From Artocarpus heterophyllus (Eukaryota > Streptophyta > Magnoliopsida > Rosales > Moraceae), in assembly GCA_025403435.1 (NCBI GenBank), contig CM046333.1, forward strand, positions 34,369,521-34,433,520: a stretch of DNA of 64,000 bases, in the 5' to 3' direction. Below are positions 21,890-31,200 of this stretch, piece by piece (position 1 is the first letter of the stretch; each line of letters begins with the position of its first letter). A program made the translations under genes and the position numbers. Under the pieces are notes generated by a model. That model was not told where the DNA came from and did no database searches. It saw nothing but the letters and a program-made list of their open reading frames with translations.

Positions 21890-22300
21890 GTTTGGTAGGT
21901 TCCTGGATAGAAATTGGAGGAGGGATTTTTTGGAAGAAAAAGAATCTTGGTAGAGATAGAAAGGGATAGAAGGAAGCTATTAATCCTTGGGACCCACCAT
22001 TTGCCAAATCATTGCAACTTTAGGGAGATGGGAAAAAGAGAGAGAGAGAGAAAAAAAAGTTGACAAATAAAAGTGATATAAAATGACTATTTTAAGCCTA
22101 AACATTTCTATTTTTTTATTTGTATAAAGGTATATTATTGTGAAATAAATTAGATTAGATACTTTTTTTTACTATTTTTCCTCCTCTGCAAAACAACATG
22201 AAAGAAAATCTCCATTTTCACATTTTACTTCCTTCACCTTGGAATTTTAGTTCTCCTTCTATTCTATTTGTCATCCCCTCCTAACTCATACAAAACATAG
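21886..22300. mobile_element. MITE-like element with short terminal inverted repeats
   Basis: Starts CTATGTTTGGTAGG and ends CATACAAAACATAG, an imperfect ~14-bp TIR. No coding capacity; contains a GA-repeat (22038-22051). No clear target duplication, so weak. Confidence 0.35.
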
Positions 22301-22473
22301 CATTAAAGTTTCTAAACGTAGACATCAAACTTTTCACTAATTTTACAAATATAGACGTTAAATATTTGTCAAAAGAGTCAGTATAAATATTTTTTCTTTA
22401 TGTATTATGAGCCCGTCAGGTTGGGACTATAATCTAACGCACTAAAGAAATAATATAAGAAAGGAATTTATTC

Positions 22474-23010
22474 CTAGTAAAGTTTATGGGTGATTACATC
22501 TCCAATGTTACTATATAACTTTACTTGATAAATTCTGTCCGTTACAGATGGGATTTGAACATTTTCGGAGACCATTTCACTTTCACAGTAACTCGCATCG
22601 TCGGCGGCAACTCTAATGTCGTAGTTGGCGGACATGAAATCTTGTTCGAGTTCTTGAAGCGCACTTGTGAACGAGCCAACGACAGCTTTGTACCAAAACA
22701 CGCAGTTTTTAAGCACTTGTTGACCCTGTCCATCCATGTCGTTGACCATGCTGTTGATGAAGTCTTGACTGTCTTTTGCATTTGATATGGCCAACTCAAG
22801 GGCCAATTGAGCAAGATCATTGAAAGTGCTTGCGTATTTCGATCGCGGATCAGATTCTAGAGCTTCCAAGCACTTGGTATAGTCTATGGTTTCCTTGCAG
22901 ATAGTGTCCACCAAGTTGGTTTCTGCCTGTGATGATGAAAGAGAAGAGAGAAAGAGTAGGGCAAAAAACATGGATACAAGGGTAGACATTGGAGGACTTG
23001 GGGAGTTCAT
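22474..23010 (-). CDS. Plant invertase/pectin methylesterase inhibitor (PMEI) domain protein
   Basis: An intact 178-residue single-exon ORF. Residues 1-29 form a signal peptide with a hydrophobic core (TLVSMFFALLFLSSL) and a plausible cut after SSSQA, so the product is probably secreted to the wall or vacuole. Four cysteines at 38, 47, 103 and 142 match the two disulphides of the family, and the rest is a helical bundle (FNDLAQLALELAISNAKDSQ; the AADDASYCE motif near 135-143). Family members bind and inhibit cell-wall/vacuolar invertases or pectin methylesterases; which target applies cannot be told from sequence. Length is normal (~150-200). ATG at 23010 is used; a second Met at residue 8 would leave a shorter signal peptide. 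The gene sits between inverted repeat arms. No damage seen. Confidence 0.88.
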   Translation of the reverse strand: MNSPSPPMSTLVSMFFALLFLSSLSSSQAETNLVDTICKETIDYTKCLEALESDPRSKYASTFNDLAQLALELAISNAKDSQDFINSMVNDMDGQGQQVLKNCVFWYKAVVGSFTSALQELEQDFMSANYDIRVAADDASYCESEMVSENVQIPSVTDRIYQVKLYSNIGDVITHKLY

Positions 23011-23090
23011 ATTGATGTGATTTTGGAGAATATAAGATGGTGTTGATAAAGAAAATATTGGATGTGTTTTTTATGTGACTTGGGAGTACT

Positions 23091-23098
23091 TTATATAA
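23091..23098 (-). promoter_or_regulatory. TATA box of the inhibitor gene
   Basis: On the minus strand CCTTATATAAAGTACTCC lies ~80 bp upstream of the ATG at 23010, the usual distance for a short plant 5' UTR. Confidence 0.6.
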
Positions 23099-23144
23099 GG
23101 TTTTTTGATGAGGTTATTTTAGAACGTTTGAAAGAGCGTTATAT

Positions 23145-23300
23145 TAGGAAGGTAATTTAAATTTAAATCTTGTCAGATATGCAAGATTTGAATCAAAAAT
23201 CGATAGTTTGGAATCTTAGACAGTGCATTATTTTAAGAAGGTAATTTAAACTTAAATCTTGTCTATGCAAGATTTGAATTAGTAATTGATAGATTTACCG
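23145..23300. repeat. Two-copy direct repeat in the inhibitor promoter
   Basis: Units at ~23149 and ~23238 share GAAGGTAATTTAAA, TTAAATCTTGTC and ATGCAAGATTTGAAT, with period ~89 bp. A third partial copy (CTTAAATCTTGTCAG) is at ~23309. Possible regulatory relevance is unknown. Confidence 0.6.
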
Positions 23301-23372
23301 CCCAATAAAAAACTTAAATCTTGTCAGTTATGAGATGCATAAATAGCAATCCCAATGAGAGAATAAGCTTAG

Positions 23373-24441
23373 ATAGGCCCATTTGGCATTGCTTTTGGAG
23401 GCTATTTTTAGCTTTTATAACCGTCTAAAATAGTTTACGGTGTTTGGTAAATTCTGTTTTTGAAAGTTGCTTCTAAAAACTGCTATCTAGCAGGAAAAGT
23501 TGAGACGCAGGCCATGAGTTACTTTTTTACAGCAGCTTCTACTTTTTATAATTTAAAATTACTAAACTAACAATAATAATAATGCATTATTTTCAATCTA
23601 CCCATTTTTCTATGACAAATTAAAATAAATCAAATACATGTTAAAAAAATAAAAGTGGGGTGGTTTTTTTTAATTAGTTGAAATTAAAAAAACAAACAAA
23701 TGTATTGTCTAAAAAAACGAAACAAATTAGCTAATAACAAGATTTTTCAAGAAATCCTCCATCATATTCTCAACGACCCAAACCTATGAGCTTCAAATTT
23801 TGTCTTTGGTCGTTTGATAAAAGTAATTTATTGTTTTAAAAATATATTAAATAATAAAAAATAAAATTACATTTTCAACATTTTAATGTACAAATATTAC
23901 ATTTGTTAACCTTCAAATTAAAATTAATTAAAAGCTAAAACTATATATACATTTAGTAAAATATGTCTATTTTCACCATTATACATCTTTACAATAATTT
24001 TATACATAGTATACTAAACACCTGTAATTTTGTTTATGGTTCTCATAACAGCTTTGAAAAAAATTACCAAACGCCTACCTGTTTTTGGTCAACAGCAACA
24101 ATACAGCAAAAGCAACAACATCGTATAACAATGCCAAACTAGCCCATAGCCTAAGTCTTACGGAATCAAGAATTTGAAAATTAACCAAACATTAGGTATG
24201 AAACTCTTTTTTTTTTTTTTTTTTTGCACTAATATAGATACCAATAATTTTCTTCTAATATCCCGTCTAATCCTCCCAAAAATGAACGCTAATTGCTAAC
24301 GTAAAGTTTATGAGATTTTATGCAGCATGTCATTTTTTTTAAGGATTAATCTCACTAACACCCTTAAACTTTCAAGTCATTTCTCATTGACGCCAAACCT
24401 TAAGAACAACCCTTTTACCCTCTGAATTTTGAAACCCCTTT
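23373..24441. repeat. Right arm of the ~1.1 kb inverted repeat flanking the inhibitor gene
   Basis: Reverse complement of 20768-21889; starts ATAGGCCCATTTGGCATTG and ends GAAACCCCTTTA. It includes poly-T (about 24208-24226) where the left arm has a shorter poly-A. No coding capacity. Confidence 0.8.
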
Positions 24442-24719
24442 ATCAAGTAACAAGTTTAAAAAATGAATTAAAATGATTTTTTTAATTTAATTGAAAGTAA
24501 TAAACTTATTGATTCAAAAAATAAAAACAAACATATCGTTTCAAAAAAAAAAAAACAAACGTATTGTCCTAAAAAAACAAATGAATTACCTCAAAAAAAT
24601 GAATTACCTAAAATAACAAACGGCCAATATCTTGACTGGCTCGTAATCTATTATTCCATCCAACATCTTGACTTGACTCTTGAACAAGTAAAATATTTTA
24701 TTCACAATAGCAAATATAA

Positions 24720-24791
24720 TCATTAAGTTTTAGATTTGTAAATAATATATATATATATATATATATTATTTACAAATCTAAAACTTAATGA
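24720..24791. repeat. Perfect 72-bp palindrome
   Basis: Two 36-bp arms are exactly complementary around 24755/24756. The outer part is mixed sequence (TCATTAAGTTTTAGATTTGT) and the centre is an (AT)n run. No spacer, so it can extrude as a cruciform or form a hairpin. It ends 28 bp before the TSD of the next retrotransposon. Confidence 0.95.
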
Positions 24792-24824
24792 TGAATTAGA
24801 AATTGAGAAAACTTTAGTGAGAAT

Positions 24825-25255
24825 TGTTGTTTTGTGACCCAAAATTTTTGGCAGTGAGGCAGCGCCGCGGCGCTCCAATGCGGCCAGATAGTGTATTTTA
24901 TGTTTTTACGCGTTTTTGGGTTATTTTGGGCTAGGGTTTGAGCCCCCATACATATAAATACATCATATTCTCCATAGTTCATAATCGTGAGTCACATTAG
25001 AGAGTCACAAAATTTCATAGAGATCATAGTGTTGAGAGTGATACAGAGAACTCAGTCTTGTGAGTTTGTGAGTGATTGAGTGAGTGAATTTCTGTATTTG
25101 AGCGCTCTAAACACCGTTGTAATTTTCGTTTTGTGATTAGTGGATTGCTTCTCCTCTGCCTGTGGTTTTTTCAGCCTTCATTAAGGTTTTTCCACGTAAA
25201 TCTTGTGTGCAATTTTATCTCTATTTCTTGTTGCTTATTGCTTTGATTTCTAACA
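24825..25255 (+). repeat. 5' LTR of the Tork-like element (431 bp)
   Basis: TGTTGTTTTGTGACCC...GATTTCTAACA. It has a single AGCGCCGCGGCGCT palindrome (24861-24874) and TATAAATA at 24953-24960. It is 130 bp shorter than the 3' LTR, mostly through loss of five palindrome units. Confidence 0.95.
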
Positions 25256-25257
25256 AG

Positions 25258-25274
25258 TGGTATCAGAGCTTTGG
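25258..25274 (+). other. Primer-binding site, initiator tRNA-Met type
   Basis: TGGTATCAGAGCTTTGG two bases after the 5' LTR; the first 12 bases fit the initiator tRNA-Met 3' end. Confidence 0.9.
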
Positions 25275-25286
25275 CTTTGATTTGCA

Positions 25287-26130
25287 ATGGCAACCATGAA
25301 ATTCGATATTCCGCTGTTGGATCGCACAACGAGGTTTTCTCTATGGCAAGTGAAGATGCGGGCTGTTCTGGCGCAGATGGACCTTGATGATGCGCTATTG
25401 GGTTTCGATAAGATGCCCTCATCATGGTCGAAGGAGGAAAAGGAGCGTAAGGACCGAAAAGCTTTGTCCCAAAGACACCTTCATCTATCAAATCAGATTT
25501 TGCAGGATGTACTGAAGGAGAAGACTGTTGCTGCTTTATGGCTCAAGCTGGAGCAATTATGCATGACCAAGAGTCTTACTAGCAAACTTCATTTAAAGTA
25601 GCATCTATACTCTCACCGAATGTCTGAAGGTACGTCTCTTGAGGATCACTTAACTGTGTTTAAGGAGATTGTGTCTGATTTGGAGGCTATGGAAGTTAAG
25701 TATAATGAAGAAGACCTTGGGTTAATTTTATTATGTTCATTGCCTTCATCATATGCCACATTTAGGGATACTATCTTGTATAGTCGAGACACTCTTACCC
25801 TAGATGAGGTTTATGAGGCTTTATTTTCTAAAGAAAAGATGAAGCAGTTAGTTACTGGATCTGAAACACAAGGAGAGGGTCTAGTTGTTAGAGGTAGAAC
25901 CCAAGAGAGAAGTTCTGGGACTGAGATTTGAGGTAGGTCTAAATCCAAAAATAAGGAAAAGTACTGTAACTATTGCAAGAAGAAAGGGCACATTAAAACT
26001 GAGTGTTATAAGCTGCAGAATAAAAACAAGAGGGCTGAAAATCAGAAGGGGAAGAAACCAGATGCTGGTGAGGCTAGTGTCGTTGAAGAAGGCTCTGATG
26101 GTGAGCTTTTGGTAATTTCTGATGGTGATT
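25287..26130 (+). pseudogene. Tork-like gag
   Basis: ATG 25287 opens MATMKFDIPLLDRTTRFSLW and the UBN2-type Gag fold (QVKMRAVLAQMDLDDAL, LEDHLTVFKEIVSDLEAM, YNEEDLGLILLCSLPSSY). TAG at 25599-25601 replaces the Gln expected before QHLYSHRMSEG, and TGA at 25929-25931 probably replaces an Arg. Beyond it, in the same frame, is a CCHC zinc knuckle, CNYCKKKGHIKTEC, near 25966-26007, followed by a basic stretch. Gag would form the virus-like particle and bind element RNA. Two nonsense mutations make it nonfunctional. Confidence 0.85.
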
Positions 26131-27725
26131 CTAAACCCTGTGAGGATTGGGTTCTTGACTCTACATGTACGTTTCATATGTGTCCCAACCGGGACTGGTT
26201 TTCAATATATGAAATGCATGATGTGAGGCATATGTGTTCCTAAGGGCTCTGTTTTGATGGGAAACAACGCCCCATGCAAAGTTGCTGGTATTGGTACTAT
26301 CAGAATTAAAATGCATGATGGCATAGTGAGGACACTAGGTGATGTGAGGCATGTCCTCGATCTTAAGAGGAATTTAATTTCCTTAGGTACTCTTGATGCT
26401 AAAGGGTACAAGTACACTGGTGAATGTGGAGTTCTGAAAGTCAGTAAAGGCGCTCTTGTGATGATGAAAGCACAAAAGAAGACTGCTAGTTTGTATGTTC
26501 TGCAGGGTACTACAGTTGTTGGTGATGCAAAAGTTACTACTTCCACTATGCCTGATGATGATCTCACTAAGGTATGGCATATGCGACTGGGGCATATGAG
26601 TGAGCTTGGTATGGCAGAGCTGAGTAAGCGAGGGCTCCTTAATGGACAGTGCACAAGGTAAGATGGAGTTCTGTGAGCACTGTGTTTTTGGAAAGCATAA
26701 GAGAGTTCGATTTGGCAAAGGCATTCACAACACAAAAGATATTTTGGAGTATGTTCATTCTGACCTTTGGGGACCGTCTACTGTTCCTTCTTATGGTGGT
26801 GCTAATTATATGCTTACCATCATTGACGACTACTCTAGAAAATTATGGACATTTTTTTTGAAGCAGAAGAATGATGTCTTTGCTACATTCAAAGATTAGG
26901 AAGACCATGATAGAAAAGTAGACCGGTAAGCCAGTTAAACATCTCCGCACTGATAATGGCTTAGAGTTTTGTTCAAATGAATTTAATACCTTCTGTAAAT
27001 CAGAGGGAATTCTGAGGGACTTAATAGTCCGACGTACTCCGCAGCAAAATGGTGTGGCCGAGAGGATGAACAAGACGTTGATGGAGAAAGTACGCTGCAT
27101 ACTTTCTAATGCTTGGGCTACCTAAGTCATTTTGGGCTGAAGCCGCTTCTACAAGCTTGCTATTTGGTCAATTCGCTCTCCTTCCATCGCTATTAACAAG
27201 AAGACACCACAAGATATGTGGTCAGGAGAACCTGCAGATTACTCAAATTTAAGAATTTTTGGCTATCCTGCTTATGCTCATGTCGACAATGGAAAATTGG
27301 AGCCTAGATCCATGAAGTGTATATTTCTTGGTTACAAGCCTGGTGTTAAAGGCCATAAGTTATGGTGCCCGGAAACCAAAAAAAAAAGTTATTATCAGTA
27401 GAGATGTTGTGTTTGATAAGACTTCCATGTTACGTGGGACATCTACTACAGGGTCTAGTGATATTGATTGGGATAGATCTAGCAAACAGGTGGAGTTTCA
27501 AATAGAGACAAGTACATCATATGATTCTACTTCCCAGTCAAGTTCAGAGAGTCAAGGCGATAGTGCTTTCCAATCGCCATCTCTGCCGCCACCACAGTAC
27601 TCTATTGCTAAGGATAGGCCGAGGAGAGATGTTAGGCCTCCATAGAGATATGCTGAGGCCGACTTGGTGGCTTATGCTTTATCAGTGGCAGAAGGTATTG
27701 AGTCTGGTGAAGAACCTTCTACCTA
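26131..27725 (+). pseudogene. Tork-like protease and integrase
   Basis: The protease motif is WVLDSTCTFHM near 26149; the usual D-S-G active site reads D-S-T. Frame changes near 26235. GAG-pre-integrase and zinc finger follow ([21 protein letters not shown], then CEHC after a frameshift at ~26655). The integrase core shows HSDLWGPS, IDDYSRKLWTFF, then after further frameshifts RTDNGLEFCSNEF and PQQNGVAERMNKTL, so the three catalytic acids are still encoded. The C-terminal part (IFGYPAYAHVDNGKLEPRS, KCIFLGYKPGVKG) shifts frame in an A10 run near 27380 and has TAG at 27643-27645. Not translatable. Confidence 0.85.
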
Positions 27726-27761
27726 TTAGAGGCGGTTGATTCAGTTGACTCTGGCAAGTGG

Positions 27762-29279
27762 ATGATTGCTATGCAGGAGGAGATGGAATCCCTACATAGG
27801 AATGGCACATGGGATTTGGTGAAGTTACCCAAAGGGAAGAAAGTTGTTCGCTGTAAATGGGTATTTAAAAGAAAAGAAGGCACACTGGGAGTTGAAGATG
27901 CTAGGTACAAGGCTAGACTGGTTGCAAAAGGATACAGTCAGGTTCCAGGTGTTGACTTTACAGATGTATTTTCTCATGTGGTTAAGCATAGCTCAATTCG
28001 AGCTTTGCTTGGTATTGTGGCCACTCATGATCTTGAGCTTGAGCAGTTAGATGTGAAGACTGCATTTTTGCATGGAGAGCTCGAGGAAGATATTTACATG
28101 CAGCAACCTAAGGGTTTCATTGTTACAGGTAAAGAAGACTATGTTTGTTCGTTGAAAAAGTCTCTTTACGGTTTGAAACAGTCTCCTAGGCAGTGGTATA
28201 AGAGATTTGACTCATTTATGATCGCTCATGAGTTTAAGAGGAGTAGCTATGACAGTTGTGTCTACTTCAAGAAGGGTGATGATGGGTTCTTTGTTTATTT
28301 GCTCTTATATGTTGATGATATGTTGATTGCTGCTAAAGATAAAGGAGAGATTAAGAACTTAAAGGCTCAACTCAGTGGAGAGTTTGAGATGAAGGACTTG
28401 GGAGCTGCCAAGAAGATTCTCGGCATGGAGATTTTGAGAAATAGAAAGGTAGGTAAGCTTTATCTGAGTCAGAAAAGCTATATTGACAAAGTTTTGCACA
28501 GGTTCAACATGCAAAAAGCAAAACCAGTGAGCACTCCGTTAGCAACACATTTTAGACTTTCAGCTGCATTAGCTCCATAGTCAGATGATGAGGTTGAGTA
28601 TATGTCACGTGTTCCATACTCTAGTGCAGTAGGTTCCCTCATGTATGCTATGGTATGTTCTTGCCCAAATTTATCATATGCAGTTAGTGCAGTTAGTAGA
28701 TACATGGCAAATCTAGGTAAAGAGCACTGGAAAGCAGTGCAATGGATTTTTAGATACTTGCGTGGTACTACTGACGTTTGTTTGCACTTTGGGAGGACTA
28801 GAGATGGTGTTGTGGGATATGTTGATTCTGATTATGCTGGAGACTTGGATAAGAGGAGGTCACTTACTGGGTATGTGTTTACAGTTGGTGGTTGTGCTAT
28901 CAGTTGGAAGGCTACCTTGCAGGCTACTGTTGCTTTGTCTACTACTGAGGCTAAATATATGGCTATTACAGAGGCTTTCAAAGAAGCTATTTGGTTGAAG
29001 GGCCTATTTGGAGAACTCAGTGAAGATTTGAAGACTTCTGTGGTGATGTGTGACAGTCAGAGTGCTATTTTTCTCACTAAAGATCAAATGTTTCATGAGA
29101 GGACGAAGCACATTGACGTTCATTATCACTTTGTTCGTGATATTGTTGCTCGTGGTGATATTGTTGTGAGCAAAATCAGTACACATGATAATCCTACCGA
29201 TATGATGACTAAGTCGTTACCTACAGCTAAGTTTGAGCATTGCTTGAACTTGGTTGGAGTTCATGCTCGTGCCGGTTAG
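27762..29279 (+). pseudogene. Tork-like reverse transcriptase and RNase H
   Basis: One open frame with a single TAG at 28578-28580 (a Gln position after LSAALAP). RT: CKWVFKRKEG, YKARLVAKGYSQVPGVDFTD, QLDVKTAFLHGELEEDIYMQ, KKSLYGLKQSPRQWYKRF and catalytic LLYVDDMLIAA. Then [15 protein letters not shown] and RNase H acids in [20 protein letters not shown] and [10 protein letters not shown], ending [14 protein letters not shown]. This is the best preserved pol in the window; only the TAG separates it from an intact RT-RNase H module, although the upstream polyprotein is broken. Confidence 0.92.
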
Positions 29280-29358
29280 TTGCCCATTGGGGCTTTGTGG
29301 AAGAGGTGGAGAATTCGGTTAATCACATGTTGGAGTTCTTTATGGTGGATTTTGTGTC

Positions 29359-29368
29359 AAGGTGGAGA
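29359..29368 (+). other. Polypurine tract
   Basis: AAGGTGGAGA immediately before the 3' LTR; the equivalent in the related minus-strand element (59233-59246) reads CAAGGTAGAGAT in element sense. Confidence 0.8.
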
Positions 29369-29369
29369 T

Positions 29370-29930
29370 TGTTGTTTTGTGACCCAAAATTTTTGGCAGT
29401 GAGGCAGCGCCGCGGCGCTTGAAAGCAGGGCCGCGGCACTACAAAGCAGCGCTGCGGCGCTGCTCCAATCCAGAAACCAGCGCCGCGGTGCTAGAAAAGT
29501 GGCGCCGCGGTGCTAGAAAAGTAGCGCTGTGGCGCTCCAATGCGGCCAGATAGTGTATTTTGCATTTTTACGCGTTTTTGGGTTATTTTGGGCTAGGGTT
29601 TGAGCCCCCATACATATAAATACATCATATTCTCCATAGTTCATAATTGTGAGTCACAAAAGAGAGTCACATTAGAGAGTCACAAAATTTCATAGAGATC
29701 ATAGTGTTGAGAGTGATACAGAGAACTCAGTCTTGTGAGTTTGTGAGTGATTGAGTGAGTGAATTTCTGTATTTGAGCGCTCTAAACACCGTTGTAATTT
29801 TCGTTTTGTGATTAGTGGATTGCTTCTCCTCTGCCCGTGGTTTTTTCACCCTTCATTAAGGTTTTTCCACGTAAATCTTGTGTGCAATTTTATCTCTATT
29901 TCTTGTTGCTTATTGCTTTGATTTCTAACA
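29370..29930 (+). repeat. 3' LTR of the Tork-like element (561 bp)
   Basis: Same ends as the 5' LTR; TATAAATA at 29615-29622. It differs from the 5' LTR by the six-unit palindrome array, an extra AGAGAGTCACA-type unit near 29655, and about six substitutions seen by eye. Confidence 0.95.
29405..29537. repeat. Six-unit array of GC palindromes in U3
   Basis: Units of ~21-31 bp, each with a core like AGCGCCGCGGCGCT (a perfect 14-bp palindrome), followed by TGAAAG, ACAAAG, AGAAAAG or CTCCAA spacers. Cores 2-6 are imperfect (GGGCCGCGGCACT, AGCGCTGCGGCGCT, AGCGCCGCGGTGCT, GGCGCCGCGGTGCT, AGCGCTGTGGCGCT). The array lies ~80 bp upstream of the TATA box in otherwise AT-rich DNA. Confidence 0.95.
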
Positions 29931-30555
29931 AGAATCTTAGAAAGTCCATGTCAATATTATTCCTAAAACGACAGCATAAGGCCAATGATAACTAGCACGT
30001 CCTTTTGTAACAATCAAGAGCTACTAGGAAACAATCTCCAAAACTGACACAAAAACTATTGTATAGATGTTTAAGAAATCTATTTGCCAAATTGTAATTT
30101 CTTGATGGTAAGTCAAGAAGTATATCCATAATAGGACTGTCAATTTGAGTTTCTCTCTTTTGATGGGGGAATTCGTTGGTGGGATCGAAATAACCAAGAT
30201 AATGTAGATGTCATAAAGTTTTTTTTTATAGGATCAAGGTAACAGGGAAAATGTAGATGTCATGACTATCATGACATCTACATTTCGCCCACTTTAGTTG
30301 CTTGGCTTTTGAGCCATGAATCCATGCTGCTATAGAACTCCAGAAGAGTTTTTTTTTTAATTTTCTTTGGGGGCAAAAGACTTCTTTTTTCTAATGCTTG
30401 TGGTAATTAAGATAATAAATTTGGGAATAATTAGTCTAGTGCATGTGTATAGGCTTTTTCTACAGCACTAGAGGCACAATTCCTCAAATCTAACATGTAA
30501 AGGTAAATAATATAATATGAGCCATTGAAATATAACATTGATTTTAAAAATGTGT
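29931..30555. other. Gene-free region with a short perfect hairpin
   Basis: AT-rich, no supported ORF. At 30249-30285 a 17-bp stem (AAATGTAGATGTCATGA) with a 3-nt CTA loop is perfectly complementary. The same AATGTAGATGTCAT word also occurs at ~30202. Confidence 0.6.
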
Positions 30556-30559
30556 GGTG

Positions 30560-31200
30560 TGACTATAAAAATGTAATTTTTTAACGCTAAAATAATTCAT
30601 TTTGCATTCACATTTCTCATTAAATCCTTTAATTATAACATTTATGTGTTAATTAGTATTTTAATATGTTTGTGTGAAAATATGCTTAAAAATATGTTTT
30701 TAGTGCGTTTTTATGTTTAATAATATTTGTAGTAATTTTTAGAATCATTTTTGTGTGTTTATAATTAATTAGTTTATAAATAATCAAAACTATAAAAATA
30801 ATATTGTGTGATTTTATTTTGAGTCTTAAAGTATTTGTAAATCAGTTTTGAGTCTGTAAATATGTTTTCTTTATTTCTAGTAATTTCTAAAAATATTTTT
30901 GAGTCTTAAATAATATATCTATTAAGATTTGTCAATGTTAGAAATTTGTATCCATTTTTAGTAATTTTTGTGTGTTTTATTGTAAAATAAATATTTTTAG
31001 TTATTGTAAAAGTTATATTTGTAAAATAATTAATTTTAGTTTGTTTATTTTATTTTAGATTTAAAATCTGTAAGAAAACAGAGAAAAACAACATGAAAAT
31101 GGGCAAAAACGAACCTTAAATGCATCAAAAATAAAAAGAAAATAAAAATCAACAAACCGCCACATGGCGAGTTCAAGACCACTTGTTCAAACCGTCCAGC
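30560..31200. repeat. Left arm of a second long inverted repeat
   Basis: Matches the reverse complement of ~33480-34150 through blocks such as TTTAATTATAACATTT/TTAATTAATAACATTTT, ATTTTTAGAATCATTTT/ACTTTTAGAATCATTTT, ATTTTATTTTGAGTC, TTTGTAAAATAATTAATTT and ATTTTAGATTT. Similarity is clearly lower than in the 20768/23373 pair. Beyond the arm (31200-31700) is GC-richer DNA and TATAAATACC at 31607-31614. Confidence 0.6.

Larger units (their letters stand above)
24825..29930 (+). mobile_element. Full-length Tork/Tnt1-like Ty1/copia retrotransposon
   Basis: Two LTRs (24825-25255 and 29370-29930) are flanked by the perfect 5-bp repeat AGAAT (24820-24824 and 29931-29935). Order: primer site, gag, protease, integrase, RT, RNase H, polypurine tract. 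Length is 5.1 kb, normal for this lineage. RT/RNase H residues ([20 protein letters not shown]) resemble Tnt1-94. The coding region has several stops and frameshifts while the LTRs are nearly identical outside a repeat array, suggesting recent arrival of a copy that could not encode its own proteins. Related pol sequence is at 59340-60938. Confidence 0.95.

Noticed and set aside
26202..26735. Minus-strand ORF of 177 codons
   Set aside because: Antisense shadow of the Tork-like protease/integrase region; no domain of its own.
29405..29537. CpG-island or rRNA fragment suspected from the high GC content
   Set aside because: It is a tandem array of palindromes inside an LTR and has a single-unit counterpart in the other LTR.
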